In this document: positions 8,336-17,130 of the stretch, one piece after another | How the letters are laid out: every line of letters begins with the position of its first letter | Numbering within the stretch: the stretch's first letter is position 1 | From: Roseburia sp. 1XD42-69 | Lineage (GTDB): Bacteria; Bacillota; Clostridia; Lachnospirales; Lachnospiraceae | Assembly: GCF_003612565.1 (NCBI RefSeq) | Contig: NZ_RAZG01000002.1 | Coordinates: 62,001 to 126,000 of the forward strand | Length of the DNA: 64,000 nt | Direction: 5' to 3' | The notes under the pieces: generated by a model | The model's input: the letters and a program-made list of their open reading frames with translations, nothing else | What the model was told of the DNA's origin: nothing | The model's database searches: none | Translations under genes and position numbers: made by a program

Positions 8336-10063
8336 ATGAAAATAAAGAATATGAGTATCAGATATAAGTTAATGGTTCCGGTGTTTGGATTAATGCTGGC
8401 AGTGTTGGTTCTAATCGCAGTGGGATTTACCAGTATTGCAAAAATGCAGAGAGCTTCTGTTACGGTAAAAGAGAAGGGGGTCAATTCTCTTATCGAGTTA
8501 AACAAAATCAGTGTGGAATCCCAGAAGATGCAGAAACTGGGAACTTCATACTGTACCAGCGGGGCAGATAATAAAGAAAGTATCTGGGCAGGTGTGGAGG
8601 AGTGCAATGGTAAGCTTCAGCAGTCTCTGGAAAATATGAAAGCCTATATGATGGGTACAGAACAGGAGGAGAAAGCCGCCGAAGCGGAAGCAGGTGCAGC
8701 CGTTCTCTATGCTACGGTTTCTGAAGTAAAAGCTATGATGGACAATAAAGACAAATCCGGGGCTATCCTCTATACCAATTCAAAATTATATAACATAGGA
8801 CAGTCTTTTGAAAAAATTATTGATTCCTGGATAGAGTTAAACGATGTCAGCGTAAATGAAATACTAAGCAGCCAGGAAAAGATTTTCAATAGTGTTAAGA
8901 TTTTGTGCATTACTTGTGTTGTAGTGTGTATTCTGATGTTTGGGCTTACCGTGTGGTGTATTGAAAGGAAAGTGACCTGGCGTCTTCGGGCACACACCAA
9001 AAAGATGGACCAGATTATTGACTCCATTGAGCAGGGATGCGGGGATTTGTCTCTTCGCCTGATGGTTTTAAATAAAGACGAAATGGGGCGTATGGCTGCC
9101 AATGTCAACCGTTTTCTGGATATTTTGGAAAACATTATGCAAAAAATCAACAACGATTCCCTGTCGTTGAACAATATTGTCACCAATGTTATGGAGAGGG
9201 CAAACAGTTCCAACAGCAGTGCCTGCGATGTGTCTGCAGTGGCACAGGAACTTTCCGCTACCATGGAAGAGGTGGCAAGCACAGTGGCAAATGTGGACAG
9301 CAATGCTTCCGGTGTCATGGAGGATTTGGAGGGGCTGCAGAAAACTACAGGGGATATTTTGGAATATGCCAATGAGATGAAGAACCGTGCTGCAAAACTG
9401 AAGGAATATGCCCAGGACAATAAGGAAGATATCAATCAGATGCTGACGCCTATTATTGGGAAAATCAAGAATGCAGTGGAAAACAGCAAGAATATAGAGA
9501 AAGTCAATGCCCTTACAGATGAGATTCTCTCCATAGCAAACCAGACGAATCTTTTGGCTTTAAATGCGGCGATTGAGGCAGCCAGGGCAGGGGAAGCCGG
9601 AAGAGGTTTTTCCGTGGTGGCAGAGGAGATTGGCCAGTTGGCGGATTCCAGCAGTAAGACCGCAAAGAATATCCAGGAAATTAACACCATGGTGCTGGAT
9701 TTGGTAAACGAAATGATAAGCAACTCCAATGAAATTATCCATTATATGGAGGAGACGATACTGCCTGACTATGATAATTTTGTGGCCAGCGGTGTGCAGT
9801 ACAGTGATGATGCGGTACATATCGATCAGGAGATGGCTCAGTATGCCCAGAGTTTTAAAGAAATCAACAGTATGGTGACAGAAATCGGAGAGTCCATCAG
9901 CGATATCACAAAAGCGGTGGATGAAAGCGCAAATGGTGTATCCAATGTGGCGGGAAGTATTCAGACTTTGGTGTCTGAAATTGCGGTAATCAATTCTCAG
10001 ATGGATGAAAACGGCGCCATTGCCGGAAGCCTGAAAGAAGAGGCACAGAGATTTTCCGTATAA
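8336..10063 (+). CDS. Methyl-accepting chemotaxis protein (paralogue of the preceding gene)
   Basis: 575 residues with the same plan as its neighbour: N-terminal span (residues 12-32), sensor region of about 150 residues, second span near 180-205, HAMP, and a signalling domain with the tip [18 protein letters not shown]. The first residues ([13 protein letters not shown]) closely match the upstream receptor ([13 protein letters not shown]), whereas the sensor regions differ, which points to tandem duplication followed by sensor divergence. GGAGGT precedes the ATG. It lies between two terminators, so it is probably transcribed alone. Confidence 0.93.
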   Translation: MKIKNMSIRYKLMVPVFGLMLAVLVLIAVGFTSIAKMQRASVTVKEKGVNSLIELNKISVESQKMQKLGTSYCTSGADNKESIWAGVEECNGKLQQSLENMKAYMMGTEQEEKAAEAEAGAAVLYATVSEVKAMMDNKDKSGAILYTNSKLYNIGQSFEKIIDSWIELNDVSVNEILSSQEKIFNSVKILCITCVVVCILMFGLTVWCIERKVTWRLRAHTKKMDQIIDSIEQGCGDLSLRLMVLNKDEMGRMAANVNRFLDILENIMQKINNDSLSLNNIVTNVMERANSSNSSACDVSAVAQELSATMEEVASTVANVDSNASGVMEDLEGLQKTTGDILEYANEMKNRAAKLKEYAQDNKEDINQMLTPIIGKIKNAVENSKNIEKVNALTDEILSIANQTNLLALNAAIEAARAGEAGRGFSVVAEEIGQLADSSSKTAKNIQEINTMVLDLVNEMISNSNEIIHYMEETILPDYDNFVASGVQYSDDAVHIDQEMAQYAQSFKEINSMVTEIGESISDITKAVDESANGVSNVAGSIQTLVSEIAVINSQMDENGAIAGSLKEEAQRFSV

Positions 10064-10080
10064 GTTGTAATTTTATAATT

Positions 10081-10111
10081 AGGATTGATGGCAAAGACCT
10101 CAATCCTTTTT
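10081..10111 (+). terminator. Rho-independent terminator
   Basis: Stem AGGATTGA (10081-10088) with TCAATCCT (10100-10107) followed by a short T run. It lies inside the over-extended frame of the next gene, which argues for a start at 10187. Confidence 0.75.
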
Positions 10112-10186
10112 ATGCGCAGGGGAATAAAGAGCACTTTTGCGGGCAATGTCCCTGGGGAGAGAGAAAAAGAGGATAACGGAGAAACT

Positions 10187-11110
10187 ATGAGTAAACGAAA
10201 TGATTTGAGCAACCGCATCAATGAAAAATTTAAGAGCATGAGCAAGGGCCAGAAATTGCTTGCTTCCTATATCATGGACCATTATGACAAGGCTGTTTTT
10301 CTCACTGCTGCAAAGCTGGGGGAAGTAGTAGGAGTCAGTGAGTCCACTGTGGTGCGTTTTGCCACAAATCTGGGATACAAGGGATATCCAGAATTTCAGA
10401 GTGAGTTGGAAATTATGGTGCGGGACAAATTAAATACGATTCAGACTATGGATGCTGTGTTTGACCGCATCAGCCAGTCACAGATATTGGCTACGGTGTT
10501 AAAGAGAGATATGGATAATATTCAGGCCACTTTAGAGGAAGTGGATGAGAATGTATTTGAGCAGGCGGTGGAAACCATTTTAAATGCAGACCATATTTAT
10601 ATTATAGGAATCCGAAGCTGTGCACCTTTGGCGAGTTTTTTAGGTTTTTATTTGAATCTGATTTGCGACAAGGTACATCTTTTGCATACAAACAGTTCCA
10701 GTGAGGTTTTTGAGCAGATGATGCGGATTGGCAGCCGGGATGTGATGATTGGCATCAGTTTCCCACGATATTCTATGCGGACATTAAAGGCCATGGAATT
10801 TGCCAACAACCGCAATGCAAAAGTAATTACCCTCACAGACAGTGTCCATTCTCCCATGAATCTCTATTCTTCCTGCAATTTAATTGCCAGAAGCAATATG
10901 GTGTCCCTTGTGGATTCCCTGGCAGCCCCATTAAGTGTCATAAATGCCTTGATTGTTGCACTTTGTATGAAAAAAAACAGGGAAGTGTCAGATACCTTGG
11001 AAATGTTGGAGGAAATCTGGGAAGAATATCAGGTATATGAAAATGATGAGATTGACCATATAGAGGATACATTAAAAATGAGATATGCAAGAATCGGGGA
11101 AGAGGGATGA
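10187..11110 (+). CDS. MurR/RpiR family transcriptional regulator (HTH plus SIS domain)
   Basis: 307 residues from this start. Residues 1-80 form the RpiR-type helix-turn-helix (VGVSESTVVRFATNLGYKG). Residues about 115-250 form a SIS domain that in the family binds phosphosugars. The frame is open back to 10085, but that region includes a terminator hairpin, whereas the ATG at 10187 has a GGAG site 5 bases upstream. Its stop overlaps the next start (ATGA), implying translational coupling to the flavoprotein. No sugar catabolic genes are adjacent, so the effector cannot be guessed. Confidence 0.88.
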   Translation: MSKRNDLSNRINEKFKSMSKGQKLLASYIMDHYDKAVFLTAAKLGEVVGVSESTVVRFATNLGYKGYPEFQSELEIMVRDKLNTIQTMDAVFDRISQSQILATVLKRDMDNIQATLEEVDENVFEQAVETILNADHIYIIGIRSCAPLASFLGFYLNLICDKVHLLHTNSSSEVFEQMMRIGSRDVMIGISFPRYSMRTLKAMEFANNRNAKVITLTDSVHSPMNLYSSCNLIARSNMVSLVDSLAAPLSVINALIVALCMKKNREVSDTLEMLEEIWEEYQVYENDEIDHIEDTLKMRYARIGEEG

Positions 11111-12333
11111 AAAGAGTTATCGTAGTGGGAGGAGGCCCAGCGGGAATGTTTGCAGCCCTTGCGGCGGCAAAGCAGGGGCATTCCGTAATCTTGTTAGAGC
11201 AGAATGAAAAGCTGGGGAAAAAATTGTTTATCACAGGAAAGGGCAGATGCAATATCACAAATGCCGGTGAGATAGACAATCTGTTTGGGAACGTAGTAAC
11301 AAACCCAAAGTTTTTGTACAGCGCATTTTACGGATACGATAATTTCCGTGTGATTGATTTCTTTGAGAGCCATGGGGTAAAGACAAAAATCGAGCGGGGA
11401 AACCGGGTATTTCCCATTTCTGACCATTCCTCCGATGTGATTTTTGCTTTGGAGAAAGCCTTAAAACAGGCAAAGGTGGAAATAAAACTCCGCCAAAAGA
11501 CGGAGAGGATTTTCGTAAACCATGGAAGGGCAGAAGGTGTAGTGCTCTCTGACGGAAGGACGATTCCGGGGGATGCTGTGATTATTGCCACAGGGGGATT
11601 TTCCTATCAGAGTACAGGCTCTAAGGGAGACGGATATAAGTTTGCAGAGGAGATGGGCCACACCTTAACGCCGCGGTATCCCTCCCTTGTGCCCATGAAT
11701 GCGAGGGAGGAGTATGTGTCAGAATTGCAGGGACTCTCCCTAAAAAACGTTGAAATCACGGTGAAAGACAAAAATAAAATTCTCTTTCAAGATTTTGGGG
11801 AAATGTTGTTTACGCATTTTGGTGTCAGCGGCCCTCTGGTGTTAAGTGCCAGCAGTCAAGTGGGAAAGGCGCTTTTTCAAAGAGAGCTTTCCATGTATAT
11901 TGATTTAAAGCCGGCACTTTCCCAGGAACAGTTGGATAAACGATTGCTCCGTGAGTTTGAATCAGGAAAAAACAAACAGTTAAAGAATGTTTTAACAAAT
12001 CTTCTCCCGGTAAAGATGCGTTCCTTGATACCTTTTGTCTCCGGTGTGAGCCAGGAAAAGAAAGTAAATGAGATAACAAAAGAGGAGAGAGGGGATATTA
12101 TAAGGGCTTTAAAAGAATTTCCCCTTACCCTTACCAGCCTTAGGGATTTTAATGAGGCCATCATCACAAAAGGAGGGGTTTGCGTCAAAGAAATCAATCC
12201 CTCCACCATGGAATCAAAAATTGTCCCTGGTGTTTATTTTGCAGGCGAGGTTTTGGATGTGGACGCTTTGACCGGCGGGTATAATCTCCAGATAGCCTGG
12301 TCTACCGGTTATTTAGCGGGAATAAGCGTGTAA
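11107..12333 (+). CDS. NAD(P)/FAD-dependent oxidoreductase, HI0933/YhiN (BaiN-like) family
   Basis: 408 residues. The N-terminal Rossmann motif GGGPAGMFAALAAAKQG binds FAD and is followed by the family signature KLFITGKGRCNITNA. A C-terminal segment GEVLDVDALTGGYNLQ matches the conserved end of the family, where it closes over the flavin. The family is common in Firmicutes; one member is called BaiN for a proposed bile-acid role, but most have no established substrate. It overlaps the regulator by 4 bases and is followed 32 bases later by cmk. Confidence 0.88.
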   Translation: MKRVIVVGGGPAGMFAALAAAKQGHSVILLEQNEKLGKKLFITGKGRCNITNAGEIDNLFGNVVTNPKFLYSAFYGYDNFRVIDFFESHGVKTKIERGNRVFPISDHSSDVIFALEKALKQAKVEIKLRQKTERIFVNHGRAEGVVLSDGRTIPGDAVIIATGGFSYQSTGSKGDGYKFAEEMGHTLTPRYPSLVPMNAREEYVSELQGLSLKNVEITVKDKNKILFQDFGEMLFTHFGVSGPLVLSASSQVGKALFQRELSMYIDLKPALSQEQLDKRLLREFESGKNKQLKNVLTNLLPVKMRSLIPFVSGVSQEKKVNEITKEERGDIIRALKEFPLTLTSLRDFNEAIITKGGVCVKEINPSTMESKIVPGVYFAGEVLDVDALTGGYNLQIAWSTGYLAGISV

Positions 12334-12365
12334 TCTAAAATAAATTTAATATAAAGGAGAAATGT

Positions 12366-13034
12366 ATGAATATTGCAATAGACGGACCGGCGGGTGCCGG
12401 AAAGAGTACCATTGCCAAAAGGCTGGCAAAAGAGTTGAATTTTATCTATGTGGATACAGGGGCCATGTACCGGGCTATGGCGTTATATTTTCTGGAAAAA
12501 GGCATCAAAGCTTCTGAGGAGGAAAAGATATGCGGCGCTTGTGAAGAGATTGAGATTTCCATTGCGTATGACAGGGGAGAACAGCAAGTGATCTTAAACG
12601 GGAAAAACGTAAGCGGTGAAATACGCAGGGAAGAAGTGGGAAATATGGCAAGCCTTGTGAGCACATATGGAAAAGTCAGGGAAAAACTGGTGGCTCTTCA
12701 GAAAAAACTTGCTGAAGATGCAGATGTGATCATGGACGGAAGGGATATTGGAACCTGTGTGCTGCCGAGGGCAGAGCTTAAGATTTATCTCACTGCCAGC
12801 AGTTATACCAGGGCAAAACGCCGTTTTGACGAACTGGAAGAAAAAGAGATTTCCTGTGATTTGCAGGAGATTGAAGAGGATATTAAAGACAGGGATTACA
12901 GGGATATGCACCGGGAGATATCCCCTTTAAGACAGGCAGGGGATGCAGTGCTTGTGGACTCCTCAGATATGGGAATTGAAGAGGTGGTGGAGTCCATAAA
13001 AAAATTATATCAGGAGAGAGTGTCATGCAGGTAG
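12366..13034 (+). CDS. cmk: Cytidylate kinase
   Basis: 222 residues, the usual length. It starts with the P-loop IDGPAGAGKSTIAKRLA and has the CMP-site segment YVDTGAMYRA and the GRDIGTCVLP motif. It phosphorylates CMP and dCMP to diphosphates. It has an AAGGAG ribosome site. It overlaps ispH by 10 bases. The order cmk-ispH-rpsA is a long-conserved clostridial arrangement. Confidence 0.96.
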   Translation: MNIAIDGPAGAGKSTIAKRLAKELNFIYVDTGAMYRAMALYFLEKGIKASEEEKICGACEEIEISIAYDRGEQQVILNGKNVSGEIRREEVGNMASLVSTYGKVREKLVALQKKLAEDADVIMDGRDIGTCVLPRAELKIYLTASSYTRAKRRFDELEEKEISCDLQEIEEDIKDRDYRDMHREISPLRQAGDAVLVDSSDMGIEEVVESIKKLYQERVSCR

Positions 13035-13879
13035 TATTAGCGGAGTCTGCCGGGTTTTGCTTTGGGGTGAAGCGGGCGGTGGAGCTGGTATACCGGGAGG
13101 CAAAAAAGCATAAGATTCCGGTGTATACTTTCGGGCCTATTATCCATAACGAAGAAGTTGTGGAGGATTTGGAGCGCAAAGGCGTCCACGCCGTGAAGGA
13201 TATGGAGGAGCTTTCCGGGCTTCCCAAAGGGGTTTTAGTTATCCGCTCCCATGGGATTTCCAGGGAAATCAAAGAAGAAATACAGGGCCTGGGGTTTCAA
13301 ATTGTAGATGCCACCTGTCCCTTTGTCCTTAAAATCCATAAAATTGTGGAGGAGTACAGCAAAAAGGGGTATCACGTGCTGATTATCGGAAATGATTCCC
13401 ACCCGGAGGTGGAGGGAATCAAAGGCTGGTCCCTTGCAGATAGGACTACGGTACTACAAACCAGGGAGGAGGCTGAAAAATTTTCTCTTTCCCCAGGGGA
13501 AAAGGTATGCATTGTGTCTCAAACGACATTTAATTACAACAAATTTCAAGAATTAGTTGAAATTATTCAGAAAAAAGGTTATGATATACTTGTTCTAAAT
13601 ACTATCTGCAATGCTACGGAAGTCAGGCAGAAAGAAGCGGCGGAAATCGCCGGCAGAGTAGATGCCATGATTGTCATTGGCGGACGCCAAAGTTCCAACA
13701 CGCAGAAGCTATTTGAAATATGCAAAAAAGAATGTGAAAATACTTACTATATACAGACACTTGAAGACTTGGACAAAAAAAAGTTTCGGTCCATTGATAA
13801 CGTAGGTATTACCGCAGGGGCTTCCACCCCAAACAAAATTATCGAGGAGGTTTCAGAGAATGTCAGAAATGAGCTTTGA
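13025..13879 (+). CDS. ispH: 4-hydroxy-3-methylbut-2-enyl diphosphate reductase
   Basis: 284 residues. It catalyses the last step of the MEP isoprenoid pathway, making IPP and DMAPP with an iron-sulfur cluster. The three cluster cysteines are in GFCFGVKRAV (Cys12), DATCPFV (near residue 98) and NTICNAT (near residue 193); conserved histidines occur in IRSHGIS and GNDSHPEV. In many related Clostridia this protein is fused to ribosomal protein S1. Here it ends 20 bases into the rpsA gene in a different frame, so the two are separate but overlapping. Confidence 0.96.
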   Translation: MQVVLAESAGFCFGVKRAVELVYREAKKHKIPVYTFGPIIHNEEVVEDLERKGVHAVKDMEELSGLPKGVLVIRSHGISREIKEEIQGLGFQIVDATCPFVLKIHKIVEEYSKKGYHVLIIGNDSHPEVEGIKGWSLADRTTVLQTREEAEKFSLSPGEKVCIVSQTTFNYNKFQELVEIIQKKGYDILVLNTICNATEVRQKEAAEIAGRVDAMIVIGGRQSSNTQKLFEICKKECENTYYIQTLEDLDKKKFRSIDNVGITAGASTPNKIIEEVSENVRNEL

Positions 13880-14945
13880 ACAAATGCTGGAAGAATCATT
13901 TAAAACAATAAGAAACGGAGAGGTAGTCGAAGGAACTGTTATCGATGTGAAACCAGATGAAATCGTCTTAAATATCGGATACAAGTCGGATGGCATTATT
14001 TCACGTAACGAATATACCAATGAATCAAGTCTTGATTTAACTACTGTTGTCTCCGTAGGTGATTCCATGGAAGCAAAGGTAGTGAAAGTAAACGACGGAG
14101 AGGGACAGGTTCTTCTCTCCTACAAGCGTCTTGCCGCTGAAAAAGGCAACAAAAAGCTGGAGGAAGCTTTTGAAAACCAGACTGTGCTCACTGCAAAAGT
14201 GGCTCAGGTTTTGGGCGGAGGTTTAAGCGTGGTTGTGGAGGAGAGCAGAGTGTTTATTCCTGCAAGTCTGGTTTCCGATACATATGAGAAAGACTTAAAC
14301 AAATATAAAGACCAGGAGATTGAGTTTGTGATTACGGAGTTCAATCCCCGCCGCAGAAGAGTCATTGGAGACAGAAAGCAGTTATTAGTCGCAAGAAAAG
14401 CCGAGCTGCAGAAAGAGTTATTCTCCAAGATCAGTGTAGGGGATGTAGTGGAAGGAACTGTTAAGAATGTGACAGATTTCGGTGCATTTATTGATTTGGG
14501 CGGTGCAGACGGGCTCCTTCATATTTCAGAAATGTCCTGGGGCAGAGTGGAGAGCCCCAAGAAAGTATTTAAAGTGGATGATGTGGTAAGAGTATTTATC
14601 AAGGATATTAACGATACCAAAATCGCCCTGAGCATGAAATTCCCGGAGGATAACCCATGGAATGACGCTGCAAACCGCTTTGCAGTGGGAACTGTTATCA
14701 AGGGGAAAGTTGCCCGCATGACAGATTTTGGCGCATTTGTAGAGCTGGCGCCGGGGGTGGATGCCCTTTTGCATGTGTCACAGATTGCAAAGGAGCATAT
14801 TGAAAAACCTGCGGATGTGCTGTCAGTAGGCCAGGAAATTGAAGCTCAGATTGTTGATTTCAATGAGGATGACAAAAAAATCAGCTTGAGTATGAAAGCA
14901 CTTGCTGCGCCGGAAGATGAGGGTGAAACTGCTGTAGAAGAATAG
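13860..14945 (+). CDS. rpsA: 30S ribosomal protein S1 homologue (four S1 domains)
   Basis: 361 residues with four S1 RNA-binding repeats at about 18-85, 100-170, 187-255 and 272-340. The last two are the most canonical (VTDFGAFIDLGGADGLLHIS and MTDFGAFVELAPGVDALLHV). It helps mRNA binding on the ribosome or acts as a general RNA-binding protein; Gram-positive forms are shorter than the six-repeat E. coli protein. GGAGG at 13846-13850, 9 bases before the ATG and inside ispH, supports independent initiation. Confidence 0.93.
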   Translation: MSEMSFEQMLEESFKTIRNGEVVEGTVIDVKPDEIVLNIGYKSDGIISRNEYTNESSLDLTTVVSVGDSMEAKVVKVNDGEGQVLLSYKRLAAEKGNKKLEEAFENQTVLTAKVAQVLGGGLSVVVEESRVFIPASLVSDTYEKDLNKYKDQEIEFVITEFNPRRRRVIGDRKQLLVARKAELQKELFSKISVGDVVEGTVKNVTDFGAFIDLGGADGLLHISEMSWGRVESPKKVFKVDDVVRVFIKDINDTKIALSMKFPEDNPWNDAANRFAVGTVIKGKVARMTDFGAFVELAPGVDALLHVSQIAKEHIEKPADVLSVGQEIEAQIVDFNEDDKKISLSMKALAAPEDEGETAVEE

Positions 14946-14960
14946 ACCGGAGGTTTTTCT

Positions 14961-15740
14961 ATGCTTGGCGATTATGAAAAATTTAAAAAAAATGTTTTTG
15001 GTCTTACCCAGATTGATTTAAATGCTTACAAAGAAAAGCAGATGCGCAGGCGGATTGATACTCTAATCAACAAAAATAAAATGGCAAATTACGATTCCTA
15101 CGTGGAACTGCTGAAAAAAGATAAGGAAAAATTTGAACAGTTTGTAAACTTTCTGACCATAAATGTCTCTGAGTTTTATCGGAATCCGGAACAGTGGAAA
15201 TTGTTAGACCAGGAGGTTATTCCGGAACTGATTCAGAAATTTGGCAAATCCTTAAAGATTTGGAGTGCTGCCTGTTCCACCGGGGATGAGCCATACTCTC
15301 TGGTGATGGCTTTTTCCAGGCATATTCCTTTAAACCAGATTAAAATTCTGGCCACAGATATTGACAGACAGGTGATGGATACAGCCCGGATCGGATTGTA
15401 TAGTGAAAAAAGCATTGCGGGAGTCCCGGATGATTTTAAACGGAAATATTTTACGAAAGTGGGAAATTCTTTCCAGCTTTCTAAGGAAATTACATCCAGG
15501 GTACAGTTCCAGCAGCATAACCTGTTAAAGGATGACTATCCTACCAAGTGCCATTTGATTGTGTGCCGCAATGTGCTAATCTACTTTACGGAGGATGCCA
15601 AGGAAGAAATTTACAAGAAATTTAATCAATCTTTGACAAAAGACGGGGTACTGTTTATCGGCAGTACAGAGCAGATTATGAATTATAAGGCCATAAATTT
15701 TGCGAGGAAAAGCAGTTTCTTTTTCTCAAGGGAACAGTAA
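14961..15740 (+). CDS. cheR: CheR-type chemoreceptor glutamate methyltransferase
   Basis: 259 residues. An N-terminal helical CheR domain (about 1-70) is followed by a SAM-dependent methyltransferase domain with WSAACSTGDEPYSLVMAF (SAM site) and VCRNVLIYFTEDAK. It methylates glutamates of chemoreceptors, for example those at 6463 and 8336. It lies 15 bases after rpsA with AGGAGG-like spacing, an odd housekeeping neighbour, and is followed by a terminator. Confidence 0.93.
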   Translation: MLGDYEKFKKNVFGLTQIDLNAYKEKQMRRRIDTLINKNKMANYDSYVELLKKDKEKFEQFVNFLTINVSEFYRNPEQWKLLDQEVIPELIQKFGKSLKIWSAACSTGDEPYSLVMAFSRHIPLNQIKILATDIDRQVMDTARIGLYSEKSIAGVPDDFKRKYFTKVGNSFQLSKEITSRVQFQQHNLLKDDYPTKCHLIVCRNVLIYFTEDAKEEIYKKFNQSLTKDGVLFIGSTEQIMNYKAINFARKSSFFFSREQ

Positions 15741-15746
15741 TATCAG

Positions 15747-15780
15747 GCCGCTCCATGAAAATCCATGGGGCGGCTTTTTT
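15747..15780 (+). terminator. Rho-independent terminator after cheR
   Basis: An 11-bp stem, GCCGCTCCATG with CATGGGGCGGC, with six T residues. Confidence 0.88.
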
Positions 15781-15838
15781 GTGCAGGTCTGCATGGGGAT
15801 GAAAATTTTCCGTTCTTATCTTCCTGTTTCTGCATAGA

Positions 15839-16930
15839 TTAGATAAAGAGGGACAGGACATTTTTTACATAAAGAGCTATTTTTTTAGAATCAGATAAAA
15901 AATCTCCCCCGTATTCAAACCAGGAGGATTTTTCTATTTTTCCAGGATAAAAGCAGGGGGCAAACCAATCCGCCTGCTGGGGAAGAAACAGCCCCCGGCG
16001 CCTGGTATAACAGTTGCTTTTTGTGGCTTTTTTCCTGTGGGATTTGTCCACGAAGGAGGCGACGCTTTTGTGGACTGCCATATCTTCTAAGGGCAGATAG
16101 TAGTAGTCTTTGTAATTTTCATAGTAAAAATACAGTTCCCCTTCCAAAACCGGGATGAAGAGATAAACATGATTTTCCCGGAAAGTGAGGCGGTACATTT
16201 CCTTTTCCACTGTAAGTCTTGCAGGAAAGGGCAGGGATGTATTCAGGGTGATTTGAAGTTCCTTTTTGGGGGAATCGGCGCCGAAGGGAAGGGTTTCTTC
16301 CAACTTGGCGGAAGTTATGTCTGGCTCCCCGGCAAAAAAGCGAAGGTAAGAAAACAGGGGCAGAAGTTTTGTCATGCCCAGAATATCCTCATAATTGTGG
16401 AGGAGTAAAAGGGATTTTTTTTCTTCTGCGGGCTGTTTTTCATACTCCTTGTAGACAGCCACAAGCTCCCCCCCTGTGTAGGAATCCTCCCGTTGGATGC
16501 CCAAAAACATTTCCAGTGTTTTTTGTTTCTTATCCGGCAGATGCAAAAGATTTAAAAAGGGCCGCATTTCTTGATAAATATCCATAATCCGGAAATTTTC
16601 CCAGGAAAAGGAAAGATTTTGTTTTTCCGTCCGCTGCTTTAAAAAGGGTATGTCAAAAGTAAGGCCGTTGTAGCATATCAGTGTGGAAACAGGAGAGAGG
16701 TAGCGGTAAAAAGCGGTTAAAATCTCTTTTTCTTCCATGGGATTTTCTGCAAAAAACTGAAAGATTTCCAGGGTTTCGTCCTTTCTTATGACAAGGCCAA
16801 TTAGGTATATAAAACAGTTTTTGGCAGAAAAACCAGTAGTTTCAATATCAAAAAAAGCGGTGTTGTTTTTCAAATATGTATCGGTATAACAGTCTTTTGG
16901 CGCGGGAATGGTTTTATGTATTATCTCCAA
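15839..16930 (-). CDS. YprB-like ribonuclease H-fold exonuclease domain protein
   Basis: 363 residues. The N-terminal half is a DnaQ/RNase H-like fold: TAFFDIETTGF carries the first acidic pair, CYNGLTFDIPFLKQR (near residue 92) the second, and a later helix with HNYEDILGMTKL the third, so a DEDD-type active site looks complete. The C-terminal half is lineage specific and unassigned. The family is annotated as a possible nuclease; no substrate is established. It is transcribed against its neighbours, convergent with cheR and divergent from rnf. Confidence 0.82.
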   Translation of the reverse strand: MEIIHKTIPAPKDCYTDTYLKNNTAFFDIETTGFSAKNCFIYLIGLVIRKDETLEIFQFFAENPMEEKEILTAFYRYLSPVSTLICYNGLTFDIPFLKQRTEKQNLSFSWENFRIMDIYQEMRPFLNLLHLPDKKQKTLEMFLGIQREDSYTGGELVAVYKEYEKQPAEEKKSLLLLHNYEDILGMTKLLPLFSYLRFFAGEPDITSAKLEETLPFGADSPKKELQITLNTSLPFPARLTVEKEMYRLTFRENHVYLFIPVLEGELYFYYENYKDYYYLPLEDMAVHKSVASFVDKSHRKKATKSNCYTRRRGLFLPQQADWFAPCFYPGKIEKSSWFEYGGDFLSDSKKIALYVKNVLSLFI

Positions 16931-16973
16931 AGGAAGCCTCCTGTCTGATAGAATTGTACAAGTTATGATACTT

Positions 16974-16979
16974 AGTATA
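16974..16979 (-). promoter_or_regulatory. Extended -10 of the YprB-like gene
   Basis: On the minus strand the sequence reads TGCTATACT, an extended -10, with a weak TTCTTA 17 bases upstream. The start codon is about 45 bases downstream. Confidence 0.45.
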
Positions 16980-17047
16980 GCATATTAAGAAAAAATTAAG
17001 AAGTATGAAAAAAAGTACAAAAAAGGTATTTCAGCAGGCGCTTTTTA

Positions 17048-17056
17048 TGATATAAT
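17048..17056 (+). promoter_or_regulatory. Extended -10 promoter of the rnf operon
   Basis: TGATATAAT, an extended -10 (TG-N-TATAAT). No good -35 is seen at the right distance. The leader to the rnfC start is about 70 bases. No riboswitch-like structure was recognised in it. Confidence 0.55.
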
Positions 17057-17130
17057 TTATAAGATGACGTTCTTGTACATTTTTTGCGTACAGGGATTTA
17101 CAAATTTTTTAAGAAAGTGGGGCACGAGAA

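Noticed and set aside
7693-8607. 304-residue open frame on the minus strand across both chemoreceptor genes
   Set aside because: It crosses a strong terminator and two clear genes, and the translation has no family features.
10085-10186. N-terminal extension of the RpiR-type regulator
   Set aside because: It begins within a terminator stem; the ATG at 10187 has a proper ribosome site.
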